Origin: Novosphingobium ovatum
GTDB lineage: Bacteria; Pseudomonadota; Alphaproteobacteria; Sphingomonadales; Sphingomonadaceae
Reading direction: 5' to 3'
Length of the DNA: 64,000 nt
NCBI RefSeq assembly: GCF_009909235.1
Contig: NZ_JAAAPO010000001.1
Coordinates: 310,001-374,000, forward strand
The notes beneath the pieces are model-generated. The model made no database searches. It was not told the DNA's origin and saw only the letters and a list, made by a program, of their open reading frames with translations. Below, one piece after another: positions 19,556 to 27,739 of the stretch. The number at the start of each line of letters is the position of its first letter. Position 1 is the stretch's first letter. The position numbers were made by a program, and so were the translations under genes.

Positions 19556-20742
19556 TGAACAACAACGGGGCGCTGCGCGGCATTCGCGTGGTGGAATTGG
19601 GCCAGCTGATCGCCGGGCCGTTCTGCGGGCAATTGCTGGGCGACATGGGCGCCGATGTGATCAAGGTCGAGCCGCCCAAGACCGGCGACCCGATGCGCGA
19701 CTGGGGGCAGGGCGCGGACAAGGTGACGTGGGAGGTCATCGCCCGCAACAAGCGTTCGGTTTCGGCCAATCTGCGCATCCCCGAAGGCCAGGCGCTGGTG
19801 CGCAAGCTGATCGCCACCGCCGACATTCTGGTCGAGAATTTCAAGCCCGGCACGCTGGAGAAATGGGGTCTGGGGCCCGATGTCCTGCTGGCGCAGCAGC
19901 CGGGGCTGATCATCGCGCGCATGTCGGGCTATGGTCAGGACGGGCCGTACTCTGACCGCGCCGGCTTTGGCGGCATCGGCGAGGCGATGGGCGGATGGCG
20001 CTATCTGGTGGGCGACCCCGACCGTCCGCCCAGCCGCATGGGCGTGTCGATTGGCGACACGATGACCGCCACCTATGGCGCGATGGGCATTCTGGCCGCG
20101 CTGCATGTGCGCGAAAAGACGGGCCAAGGTCAGGTGATCGACGCCGCGCTGTATGAAAGCGTGTTGCAGGTGATGGAGGGGCTGGTCCCCGAATATGACC
20201 GCATGGGCCTGATCCGCGAACGTTCCGGCTCGTTCCTCAAGGGTATCGCGCCGTCGAACGTCTATAGCTGCAAGGACGGCGAGTTCATGATCGGCGCCAA
20301 CAAGGACAGCTTGTGGAAGCGGCTGGCCGAGGCGATGGGCCGCCCCGAATTGGGCGATGACCCGCGCTATGCCACCCATCTGGCGCGCGGTGAGCACCAG
20401 ATCGAGCTGGACGCGCTGATCAATGACTGGACCAAAACGCTCACCATCGAGCAGGTCGACGCGCTGATGATCGAATATTCGATCCCCGCAGGCCGCATCT
20501 ATCGCGCGCCCGACATGCTGGACGATCCGCATTTTCAGGCACGCGGCGCGATTGTCGAGGTGGAGACCGAACGCTATGGCCCGCTGAAAATGCAGAACGC
20601 GTTCCCCCGCCTGTCGAAAACGCCCAGCGGGGTCCACCGTCCCGCCCCCAGCGTCATCGGTCAGCACAACGCCGAGGTCTATGCCGAACTGGGCCTGAGC
20701 GCCGAGGATCTGCGCGCGCTGGAAGCGGCCGGCGCCATCTGA
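19552..20742 (+). CDS. CaiB/BaiF-type (class III) CoA-transferase
   Basis: A 396-residue family III acyl-CoA transferase. The N-terminal signature is RGIRVVELGQLIAGPFCGQLLGDMGADVIKVEPP, followed by GDPMRDW and ARNKRSVSANLR. The catalytic aspartate of the family is expected near VIDAALYESVLQ. It overlaps the HMG-CoA-lyase-like gene by 4 nt (ATGATGA); the next ATG, 3 nt on, is also possible. The pairing suggests that the transferase loads CoA onto a dicarboxylate which the lyase then splits, or uses HMG as acceptor (inference). The substrate cannot be named from sequence. Confidence 0.9.
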   Translation: MMNNNGALRGIRVVELGQLIAGPFCGQLLGDMGADVIKVEPPKTGDPMRDWGQGADKVTWEVIARNKRSVSANLRIPEGQALVRKLIATADILVENFKPGTLEKWGLGPDVLLAQQPGLIIARMSGYGQDGPYSDRAGFGGIGEAMGGWRYLVGDPDRPPSRMGVSIGDTMTATYGAMGILAALHVREKTGQGQVIDAALYESVLQVMEGLVPEYDRMGLIRERSGSFLKGIAPSNVYSCKDGEFMIGANKDSLWKRLAEAMGRPELGDDPRYATHLARGEHQIELDALINDWTKTLTIEQVDALMIEYSIPAGRIYRAPDMLDDPHFQARGAIVEVETERYGPLKMQNAFPRLSKTPSGVHRPAPSVIGQHNAEVYAELGLSAEDLRALEAAGAI

Positions 20743-20767
20743 CACCTGTCGCAGAAGTGGCGAAAGG

Positions 20768-20790
20768 CTGTACAATTTGGTACAGTTTTC
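20768..20790 (+). terminator. Short hairpin with T-tract, or operator palindrome
   Basis: CTGTAC (20768-20773) pairs with GTACAG (20780-20785) around AATTTG, and TTTT follows directly. This could end the HMGL/CoA-transferase transcript. The core TGTACAATTTGGTACA also resembles a palindrome upstream of the carboxylesterase gene, so an operator is an alternative reading. Confidence 0.5.
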
Positions 20791-20865
20791 TGCTTCTGCC
20801 CTCGCCGCTGATCGCCTAATTTCCCCCCGTGCCGACATGCGACACCGGCACAGGTGGGGGACAGA

Positions 20866-21315
20866 ATGGGGTGTGCGGCACAGCTGACAACGGCCGGGCG
20901 GACAGGACAAAACACGTTACACGCGCGCGGTGAAATGCCGCTGCGATCGGCGGGCGGGGCGGTGGTGCCGATTTGCGCGCCGCCGCTGTATCACCGCATG
21001 TTGTGCATTATTCGTGCGCGCCATGCCGATCATGATCTGGACGTGGCCGAACTGGCCGCCTGCCTGTCGATCTCGATCCGCTATGTGCACAAGGTCATGG
21101 CGCAGGCGGGCACCAGTTTCGCCACCGTATTGTATGAGGCCCGGCTGGACCATGCCCGCCGCCTGCTGGAAGACTCCGCCTGCGCCACGCGGCCCTTGGC
21201 CGACATCGCATGGGACGCGGGCTTTCGCGATGCGGGCCATTTTTCGCGCCGGTTCAAGGGGCGGTTTGGCGTGACGCCGGGGGCGTGGCGGCGGATGCAC
21301 GTGCAGGCGGCGTGA
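20866..21315 (+). CDS. Minimal AraC-type transcriptional regulator (DNA-binding domain only)
   Basis: A 149-residue protein made up almost only of the AraC/XylS double helix-turn-helix (about residues 50-145). The first HTH spans LDVAELAACLSISIRYVHKVM, and the second contains LADIAWDAGFRDAGHFSRRFKGRFGVTPGAWR, the family signature. The usual sensor domain of 150-200 residues is absent; the N-terminal 45 residues are not recognisable. It is therefore of the SoxS/MarA size class or the remnant of a longer gene. ATG at 20866 with AGGTGG about 8 nt upstream was chosen; GTG at 20854 is an alternative. Confidence 0.85.
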   Translation: MGCAAQLTTAGRTGQNTLHARGEMPLRSAGGAVVPICAPPLYHRMLCIIRARHADHDLDVAELAACLSISIRYVHKVMAQAGTSFATVLYEARLDHARRLLEDSACATRPLADIAWDAGFRDAGHFSRRFKGRFGVTPGAWRRMHVQAA

Positions 21316-21419
21316 TGCGCGCGCGGTGAGGCGGTTTTAACGCGCCCATATTGTAGTCATTGACAACAATTTTACCCCGCGTAGGGGCGCCGGTGCCACC
21401 AGCGCCCCGTTTGGCGTGA

Positions 21420-21464
21420 TCAATCGCGCGGGCGCGACAAGCGTCAATCGCGCGGGCGCGACAA
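21420..21464. repeat. 21-bp direct repeat at the 3' end of the carboxylesterase gene
   Basis: Two identical 21-bp copies, 21420-21440 and 21444-21464, with a 24-bp period. On the minus strand each encodes Leu-Ser-Arg-Pro-Arg-Asp followed by a TGA stop, so the last codons and the stop codon are duplicated in frame. Confidence 0.85.
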
Positions 21465-23114
21465 TCTGGGCGGCGTGGCGCTGGGCGCGGGGCGGTGGGT
21501 GGCCAGCCACTGCTGTCCGGCCACATTGAACCGCGCCGTCGTCACAGTGTCGCCCAGCAACAGCACGCTGTCATTCTTGGCGCTCCACGCCTGCCACGGC
21601 ATGGCGGCGGTCGATGGCGATCCCGTTTCCGCCAATGCAATCAACGCGTTCATCATCTGGCGCGACAGCGTGCGGTCCCATTCGGTCCACACGCGGGTGG
21701 GGCGGATGCTGTTATAGGCGTCCTGTGTGCCGAACCAATAGGGGATGTCGGCGGTGTGGTACGCACCCACCGTGGCGGTGTCCTGATCGGCCAATTTCAC
21801 CCCCGGAACATAGGGATGGCGGCGGGTATAGGAGTTGATGAAAACCGGCACGCCCGCCCCGGCGACATCGCTGGCACAGCCCCGCGCATTGGCGGCCAGA
21901 TTGGCATCCTGCGCGGCGCGGCGGGCGGTGGAGCGCACGTCAGCATCTGATTTCACGGGATAAAGTTTCAGGAACGCCGCGGCATCCGCGCCAAACAGCT
22001 TGGTCGCGGCGGCGGTGTATTCGGCCATGGTGGTGGCGCTGGTCAGCGCTTCAAAGCCAAAGGCCATGTCATCGCTGTTGTACCCCGCCACCAGCGGCAC
22101 ATGGGCAAAATCGCCCGCCGCCACGGCGTCCGCCGCCTGACGCGGCAATACGCGGCCATCGACAATCGGCCCGCCAATCCGCACACCCGACACCGACAGA
22201 CCCAATTGCGTCTCGCTTTGCGCCGCCAGAATGCGGTCGGCGGGCAGCATCCGCATCGCCGCCAACGAGGCCGCGCCCAGCTTTTCCTGCATCGCCACGC
22301 CGGTCTTTTCCGCATCGGCCAGCGTCTGTTTGGGCGCTCGCAGGTTGCACCCGCTGCTCATCACGGCGGCGCGGAACAGGCCCCGCGCGGCCGGAGACAA
22401 CACCTGTGCCGCGACCGATCCGGCCCCAGCGGACTGGCCCATGATCACCACCTTGTCCGGGTCGCCGCCAAATTGGGCGATGTTGGCGCGCACCCATTTC
22501 AGCGCCGCCGTCTGGTCCATCAACCCATAATTGCCCGAAGCACCGCCCTGTTCGCGGGTCAGTTCCGGGTGCGCCAAAAAGCCAAAGGTGCCAACGCGAT
22601 AGTTGAAATTGACGAAGACCGCGCCGGCCTTGGCCATGGCCTCGCCGTCATAATTGGCCATGCCGGACGAGCCGATGGTGAACCCGCCGCCATAGATGAA
22701 CACCACCACCGGGCGCTTTTGCGCGGGTGAGGCAGCGGCGGGCGCCCAGATGTTCATCGTCAGGCAGTCCTCGGCCGTGGCTTCCTCACCGAAATAGTGG
22801 TTGATGTCATGCGGGCGCAGCACCTGAATGCAGGCGGGGCCTTTGCGGTCGGCGTTGAAAATGCCGGTCCATTTGGCTGGTTGCGGCGGAGCCCAGCGCA
22901 GATCGCCGGTCGGCGCGGCGACATAGGGGATGCCCAGATAGGCCCTTACGCCAGAGGGCAATTGCGTTCCGGCGATGCGGCCGCTTTCGGTTTGTACCGG
23001 ATCGCCCATAATGGGCTGCATCGAACGGTCGGCCGCCATCAGCGCGCTGGCGGCGGCCATGGTGACGGCCAAACCCGCCGTAGAGGCCAGAATATGGCGG
23101 TAAAGGGTACGCAT
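21444..23114 (-). CDS. Secreted type B carboxylesterase
   Basis: A 556-residue alpha/beta hydrolase of the carboxylesterase/lipase type B family. A signal peptide covers about residues 1-27 (ending ASALMAA). The EDCLTMNIW motif and the oxyanion hole IYGGGFTIGSSG are visible. The nucleophile elbow is GQSAGAGS, a variant of the usual GESAGG, with Gln before the Ser. It has NFNYRVGTFGFLAHPEL, as expected. The start MRTLYRHILAS was chosen because AGGAGAG lies about 6 nt upstream; an ATG two codons earlier is possible. The substrate ester is unknown. Confidence 0.92.
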   Translation of the reverse strand: MRTLYRHILASTAGLAVTMAAASALMAADRSMQPIMGDPVQTESGRIAGTQLPSGVRAYLGIPYVAAPTGDLRWAPPQPAKWTGIFNADRKGPACIQVLRPHDINHYFGEEATAEDCLTMNIWAPAAASPAQKRPVVVFIYGGGFTIGSSGMANYDGEAMAKAGAVFVNFNYRVGTFGFLAHPELTREQGGASGNYGLMDQTAALKWVRANIAQFGGDPDKVVIMGQSAGAGSVAAQVLSPAARGLFRAAVMSSGCNLRAPKQTLADAEKTGVAMQEKLGAASLAAMRMLPADRILAAQSETQLGLSVSGVRIGGPIVDGRVLPRQAADAVAAGDFAHVPLVAGYNSDDMAFGFEALTSATTMAEYTAAATKLFGADAAAFLKLYPVKSDADVRSTARRAAQDANLAANARGCASDVAGAGVPVFINSYTRRHPYVPGVKLADQDTATVGAYHTADIPYWFGTQDAYNSIRPTRVWTEWDRTLSRQMMNALIALAETGSPSTAAMPWQAWSAKNDSVLLLGDTVTTARFNVAGQQWLATHRPAPSATPPRLSRPRD

Positions 23115-23182
23115 GCGCATCTCTCCTGTCTGTTTTGCCGACAGGTGTGCGCCCGATTGGCTGATCGGGCAATGGCTGAAAA

Positions 23183-23198
23183 TGAACCATATGGTACA
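23183..23198. promoter_or_regulatory. Palindrome upstream of the carboxylesterase gene, candidate operator
   Basis: TGAACCATATGGTACA contains the perfect 10-bp palindrome ACCATATGGT. It lies about 70 bp before the carboxylesterase start and matches 13 of 16 positions with the palindrome at 20769-20784 beside the AraC-type gene. Confidence 0.4.
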
Positions 23199-23258
23199 TT
23201 GTGCCATCGCCCAATTTCATGTCACGCGTGCCGTGCCGTCCGTGCAGGGCCGTCCGTG

Positions 23259-24323
23259 TCAATGCGCGCGGCGCAGTGCCCGGCGGATGTCGGCCCATGA
23301 CACCAGTTTGAAGTTCTGCGCATCGGGTGCGTTGTCGCCATCCTGCGCGATGAACAGGCCGTGGCGGTATTGCCGCCCGAAATGGCCCGCCGCCGCCGCG
23401 ATGCCGTCGGTTTCCTGGGTTGCGCCGAAACGTCCGGCGGCAATACGGAAACGCCCGGCAGGTTGTCCGTCCCGCAGGCGGAACAGCGCATAGGCATTGT
23501 CCCCCTGGCTGGAGGCGATCAGCCAACCACCGTGCCGCCCACGCGGCATGATGGCCAGCCCTTCGACATCGGCGAACAGGTGGCGTTGATCAACCGGCGC
23601 GAACAGGCGCCCCTGACGGGCGCCGTTGGCACGCGCGTCAAAGGCCCAGATGCCGCGATCTTCCTCGCCCACAAACAGCGTGCGGCTGCGCGGATCGACC
23701 ACGCAACCCTCGCTTTGGCTGGCCAGTTGCAGGTGGCGCACGACGCGTCCGCGCGCACCATTGCGGGTCAGGCGGATCGCCACCTGCGCAATGGTCCCGT
23801 CCTTGAGCACCGAAAAGGCATGCAGTCCGCGCCCGGCGGGCATCAGGCACACGCCATAGGCCTCACCCATGCCGCCCGGTACCGTGCCCAGCGGGCGCAG
23901 GCGGGCGTGGGTGGTGTCCAGCCGGTACAGCCGCAGCGCCGCCCGTGCCGGGTCGTTGCGGTCGCTGGCCACGACGATCACGCCATGCCGGCCCATGTCC
24001 AGCAGATCGACATTGTTCAACCGGCCGTCGGCGGAATAATCGCGAATCCGTCCGTCCAAGCCATAGGCATACAGGCCCGCCTTTTTGTCTGTGGCGACGA
24101 TCAGGCTGCGGCGCGGCTGATGCCGGTTGCGCCAGATCGCCGGATCATCGGCCGCGTCGCCCTTTCCAGAGGCGACGGGCCGCGTTTCCCCGCGCGCCTG
24201 CACATCGGCCGTGACAACAGGTGTGCCGGTGGGCTGCGCCACCTGCGCCACAGCCGTGCAGGCCATGGCGCAAGTCATCAATCCCGCCCCGACCAGTCCA
24301 AAGGCCAGTCCGCGTGCGCTCAT
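23259..24323 (-). CDS. Beta-propeller phytase (3-phytase family)
   Basis: Hydrolyses phosphate from myo-inositol hexakisphosphate, Ca2+-dependent in this family. It is 354 residues with a signal peptide at about 1-26. The family landmarks occur in order: DDPAIWRNRHQP with LIVATDKKAGLYAYGLDG, LNNVDLLD, YGVCLMP, SEGCVVDPRSRTLFVGEEDRGIW and ADVEGLAI with WLIASSQGDNAYALF. The acidic Ca2+/phosphate-binding residues of these motifs are kept. The start overlaps the stop of the TonB receptor gene (ATGA), so the two are one operon for organic phosphate scavenging. Confidence 0.92.
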   Translation of the reverse strand: MSARGLAFGLVGAGLMTCAMACTAVAQVAQPTGTPVVTADVQARGETRPVASGKGDAADDPAIWRNRHQPRRSLIVATDKKAGLYAYGLDGRIRDYSADGRLNNVDLLDMGRHGVIVVASDRNDPARAALRLYRLDTTHARLRPLGTVPGGMGEAYGVCLMPAGRGLHAFSVLKDGTIAQVAIRLTRNGARGRVVRHLQLASQSEGCVVDPRSRTLFVGEEDRGIWAFDARANGARQGRLFAPVDQRHLFADVEGLAIMPRGRHGGWLIASSQGDNAYALFRLRDGQPAGRFRIAAGRFGATQETDGIAAAAGHFGRQYRHGLFIAQDGDNAPDAQNFKLVSWADIRRALRRAH

Positions 24324-27127
24324 CAGAACGTCACCCGCACACCGCCGGAAAAGCGGCGGCCAAAGCGTTCCCACTCCATGGTGTAGCCGCGGGTGAAGGG
24401 GGTGGGCGTGCCGCTGGCGGTCAGCATGTTGCCCGGTTCGGCAAAGCGGCGGCCCGGGTTGTTCAACAGGTTCGACGCATCGAAATAGACCGAGATATGG
24501 CGCGTCACGGCATAGCGTGCCGAGAAGTCCAGCTCGTCATCGGCGTCCCAATAGGTGTCACCCGCATCGGCCAGCGTGTCGGCCACGCCGTCCATCCACA
24601 TGCTGCGGCGCTGATACTGCAGGCGCAGGGTCAGGCCGTATTTTTCGTAATAGCCGCCGATGTTGTACACAAGGTCCGACGTCCCCGGCAGGCGGACGTT
24701 GCGGCCAGCCATCAGCAAGGTGCTGCCCGAATAGACCGCCGGCTTGTACATGCGGCTGTCATTCAGCGTCAGATTGGCCGAAACGCCAAACCCCCCCATC
24801 CACGCCGGGACGCCCGTGCCCTGGATGAAAGGTTCCAGGCTCTGCTGCACGGCCACTTCCATGCCGTACAACCGGCCCGAACCGGCGTTGGTCACACCGC
24901 TATAGGTATAGCCCGAACGGTCGATGCCGTCGCTGTCCAGCGCATGCGAGCCAAAGCTGCGGCTTTGGCTGTAAAGCACGTTCGACGCGCGCTTGTAGAA
25001 GGCGCCGATCATGAAATAGCCGCTGGGTCGGCGATACCATTCCAGATAGGCGTCCAGACCCCAGGTGCGTTCGGGCTTGACCGAGGGGTTGCCGCCCGAA
25101 ATCGTCAGGTTGGTGTCGCTGATCACGACATTGGGGCGCATCTGGTCGTAATCGGCGCGCGCGGCGCCGGTGCTGAACGAGATGCGCAGCTTTTTCGTCT
25201 GGTCCAGATTGATGTTCAGATGCGCGCTGGGCAACAGCAGCGTGTGGTTCGAACTGGACGTGACCGGCGTGTTGACGGTGTTGACCGTGCCGATGGCATC
25301 GCCACGGTTGGTCACATGCTCGATCCGCAGGCCGCCCAGCAGCGAGCCCCAGTCAAAACGCAGCGTGCCCATCGCGAAACCGGCATAGACCTGTTCGCGC
25401 ACGTTGTAATTGTTGGCGGTGTTGGCGCTGAAGGCATAGAGCGCACGCGCCTTGGCGGCGACGGCGCGCATCTTGTCGATGTCGAAATAATGGAAGGTAT
25501 AGCCCATCTGCAGCGCGCCGCGGAACGGCGTGGCGATGTTGAACTGGTTATAGTCCGTGGGCATGCCGATCGCGCTCAGGCGCGTGCTGTCGGTGCCCGA
25601 GATCGACAGGCTGCGCTCATCGACGATCTTGGTGCGCTGATCGAACTGGAAGCCCAGCTTGAAGCTGGCTTCTGCCCCCAGCAATTGGGTCTTTTTGCTC
25701 ACCACCAGCTTGCCGGTATAGGCGCGGGTACGGTCAACCGCGTCCAGGAAAGTGATCGAGCTGAGCGGCTTGGAAAAGCTGTCGATGTCGGTCACGGCGG
25801 TGCCGGCCGAATAGACGCCGCTGCTGGGATTGAGCGTGGTGTACAGGTTCAGCAGCGAGACGTTGGGATTGCTGAAATTATACGCCACCGTCGGACGGCT
25901 GGTGCGGCTGCTGGGGCTTTCCCAGCTGGCCTCGCCCAGAACGGAGCGGTCATCCTTGGACAGGGTGTAATTGCCCAGCCAGTGCAGGTTCCAGCCATTG
26001 CCGAAATCATGCTTGCCTTCCAGCGTGTTGGTAAAGATCGACTGCTTGTAGGCGCGCAGCGTCGAACGCTGGCGGATGTCGATGCCATAGATCGTGCCCT
26101 GCTGCGGGGTGTTGCCCACGCACATGTTGGCATAGCCCGACCCGGTGACGGTGCCGGTCGGGCTGATCGCGCAGGCGCCTGTGACCGTGGCCGAGGTTTC
26201 CGACTGTTTGTCATCCAGGTCGAAGCGGTAGTTGTCGCGCGCTTCGTCATCGGTGAAGATGGTGAAAAGCGAGCGCAGCGAGATGGTGTGGTTGGCGTTC
26301 GGCTTCCAGTCGGCGCGGCCCGACATCGACCAGTTCTTGCGGGTCAGGCGGTAGAGCTTGTTTTCGGTCTCATGCGCCCAGAAACGGGTGGCATTGCCAG
26401 CATAGGCGTCGTTGGTGACCGGTTCCCAGTCGCTTTCGAAATTGTCGGTTACCATGTCGCGCTGGTAATAGCTGCCCGATATCAACAGGCCCAATTCGCC
26501 GCCGCCCACGGCAAAACGGTCGGACAGGACGATCGAGGCTTCCTTTTCCGGACGATCGCCCAGTTGCGCCATGCCATAGCCCATCTTGGCGGCCAGGTGG
26601 CGGCCGGCAAAGTCAAACGCCGAACGGGTGACGATATTGACATTGCCCGACACGGTTTCGCCCGGCATGTCGGGCGTGACGGCCTTGGACACGACGATCT
26701 GCGCGGCGATGGCCGAAGGGATCGAGTCAAAACGCGCGTCACGGCCTTCGGGGCTGACGATGTTGATGCCGTCGAACGACAGCGTGGTCCAGTAGTTGGG
26801 GGCGCCACGGACGCTGATGTAACGCGCCTGCCCCTGATCGCGCTCGACCGCAAGACCGGGCAGGCGGCCAGCGGCCTGGGCGATGTTCTGGTCGGGTAGG
26901 CGGCCCACGCCGTCGGCGGCGGCCACCGTCACCAGCGAATCAGCTTTGCGCTGGATCGTCAGCGCGGCTGCCTCGGACTCGGCGATCGGGCGGCTGCCCA
27001 GCACGACGATGGTGTCCGCATCATCATTGGCCAGCGCCGGGCTGGCCAGCGTCAGGGCCAGCAGGCTGGACGAAAGCAGCACGTGGCTACGATGCGCGCA
27101 AAGGCGCCGAATCACATTATACGACAT
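24323..27127 (-). CDS. TonB-dependent receptor, probably for inositol phosphates
   Basis: A 934-residue outer-membrane receptor. It has a signal peptide ending SPALAND, a TonB-box-like DTIVVLGSR, and a plug domain with GRLPDQNIAQAAGRLPGLAV, ISVRGAPNYWTTLSFDGI and VVSKAVTPDMPGETVSGNVNIVTR. These are typical of the sphingomonad IPR010104-type receptors. The C-terminus FSGGVRVTF ends in Phe. AGGGGGG lies about 8 nt before the start. The phytase gene is translationally coupled downstream. Co-occurrence of beta-propeller phytases with TonB receptors is known; the substrate assignment for this receptor is inference from that. Confidence 0.93.
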   Translation of the reverse strand: MSYNVIRRLCAHRSHVLLSSSLLALTLASPALANDDADTIVVLGSRPIAESEAAALTIQRKADSLVTVAAADGVGRLPDQNIAQAAGRLPGLAVERDQGQARYISVRGAPNYWTTLSFDGINIVSPEGRDARFDSIPSAIAAQIVVSKAVTPDMPGETVSGNVNIVTRSAFDFAGRHLAAKMGYGMAQLGDRPEKEASIVLSDRFAVGGGELGLLISGSYYQRDMVTDNFESDWEPVTNDAYAGNATRFWAHETENKLYRLTRKNWSMSGRADWKPNANHTISLRSLFTIFTDDEARDNYRFDLDDKQSETSATVTGACAISPTGTVTGSGYANMCVGNTPQQGTIYGIDIRQRSTLRAYKQSIFTNTLEGKHDFGNGWNLHWLGNYTLSKDDRSVLGEASWESPSSRTSRPTVAYNFSNPNVSLLNLYTTLNPSSGVYSAGTAVTDIDSFSKPLSSITFLDAVDRTRAYTGKLVVSKKTQLLGAEASFKLGFQFDQRTKIVDERSLSISGTDSTRLSAIGMPTDYNQFNIATPFRGALQMGYTFHYFDIDKMRAVAAKARALYAFSANTANNYNVREQVYAGFAMGTLRFDWGSLLGGLRIEHVTNRGDAIGTVNTVNTPVTSSSNHTLLLPSAHLNINLDQTKKLRISFSTGAARADYDQMRPNVVISDTNLTISGGNPSVKPERTWGLDAYLEWYRRPSGYFMIGAFYKRASNVLYSQSRSFGSHALDSDGIDRSGYTYSGVTNAGSGRLYGMEVAVQQSLEPFIQGTGVPAWMGGFGVSANLTLNDSRMYKPAVYSGSTLLMAGRNVRLPGTSDLVYNIGGYYEKYGLTLRLQYQRRSMWMDGVADTLADAGDTYWDADDELDFSARYAVTRHISVYFDASNLLNNPGRRFAEPGNMLTASGTPTPFTRGYTMEWERFGRRFSGGVRVTF

Positions 27128-27273
27128 GGGATGCCCCCCTTGTGTGGATAGGGGCGCGGTAGTCACGGCTTGTGGCAATGCTGTGTAAGTGTTGTGACTG
27201 TTTCGCAATGAAATTATGACATTACGGTTATGTACGCTGTCTGGCCTCATGCCCGCGACAGCGCGGGGGCGGC

Positions 27274-27492
27274 CTAATCGTGGCTGGCCTCATCCGGTTT
27301 TTCCCCGTCCAGCCCAGCCCCGTCCAATCTTGCCCCGTCCACCACGCGGTCCATGCGGTCCTGTGTGGCTTTTTGCGCGGCGCGTTCGGCTTTGGTCTGG
27401 CCGTGCTTGGCGCGGTTGGCATCGGCCTGTTTGGCGGCCGTCTCGCGCGCCTTGGCCTTGCGGGCGGTGCGCAGGTTGATGATCTGGGCCAT
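27274..27492 (-). CDS. DUF4169 family small protein
   Basis: A 72-residue, highly charged protein starting [17 protein letters not shown], followed by an [15 protein letters not shown] segment. This is the typical layout of DUF4169, a small alphaproteobacterial family of unknown function, probably largely helical. AGGGGA lies about 10 nt before the ATG. It is divergent from hupS. The C-terminal part has degenerate repeats of Leu-Asp-Gly-containing units. Confidence 0.8.
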   Translation of the reverse strand: MAQIINLRTARKAKARETAAKQADANRAKHGQTKAERAAQKATQDRMDRVVDGARLDGAGLDGEKPDEASHD

Positions 27493-27562
27493 GGTGGTCA
27501 GTCCCCTTGCAGTGGCAGCAACGCTTGCGCCGGTCGATACGGTGGTAAGTTGCCCCGGCAAA

Positions 27563-27581
27563 GCGGAAAGCAACTTTCCGC
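27563..27581. promoter_or_regulatory. Palindromic candidate upstream activating site for HupR (hupS promoter)
   Basis: GCGGAAAG (27563-27570), spacer CAA, CTTTCCGC (27574-27581): a perfect 8+8 palindrome. Its core GGAAAG-N3-CTTTCC recurs at 32077-32091 before the second sigma-54 promoter. It lies about 75 bp upstream of the -24 element, a usual enhancer distance for NtrC-family activators. Confidence 0.6.
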
Positions 27582-27646
27582 CTGCCGCCGCGCCTTGCCG
27601 GTCGCCAACCTGTTCCATACCGCAGGCTTTGGCGCTTTGTCCAAAA

Positions 27647-27662
27647 TGGCACAAGCGTTGCT
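27647..27662 (+). promoter_or_regulatory. Sigma-54 promoter of hupSLEC
   Basis: TGGCAC (27647-27652), 5 nt, TTGCT (27658-27662). The invariant GG and GC dinucleotides are exactly 10 nt apart, and the match to the -24/-12 consensus is full. Transcription would begin near 27673, about 67 nt before hupS. The cluster itself encodes a sigma-54 activator. Confidence 0.85.
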
Positions 27663-27739
27663 TACCCGTCCTGCGCAAGTCTGAACAGGCCCATACGCAT
27701 GTTTGCGTGGTGGCCGACAGGAGGAGGGGGACGCCGCCA

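Noticed and set aside
24221..26899. 892-codon plus-strand frame opposite the phytase-linked TonB receptor
   Set aside because: Shadow frame; the translation is His/Arg/Gly-rich without family similarity, while the minus strand is clearly a receptor.
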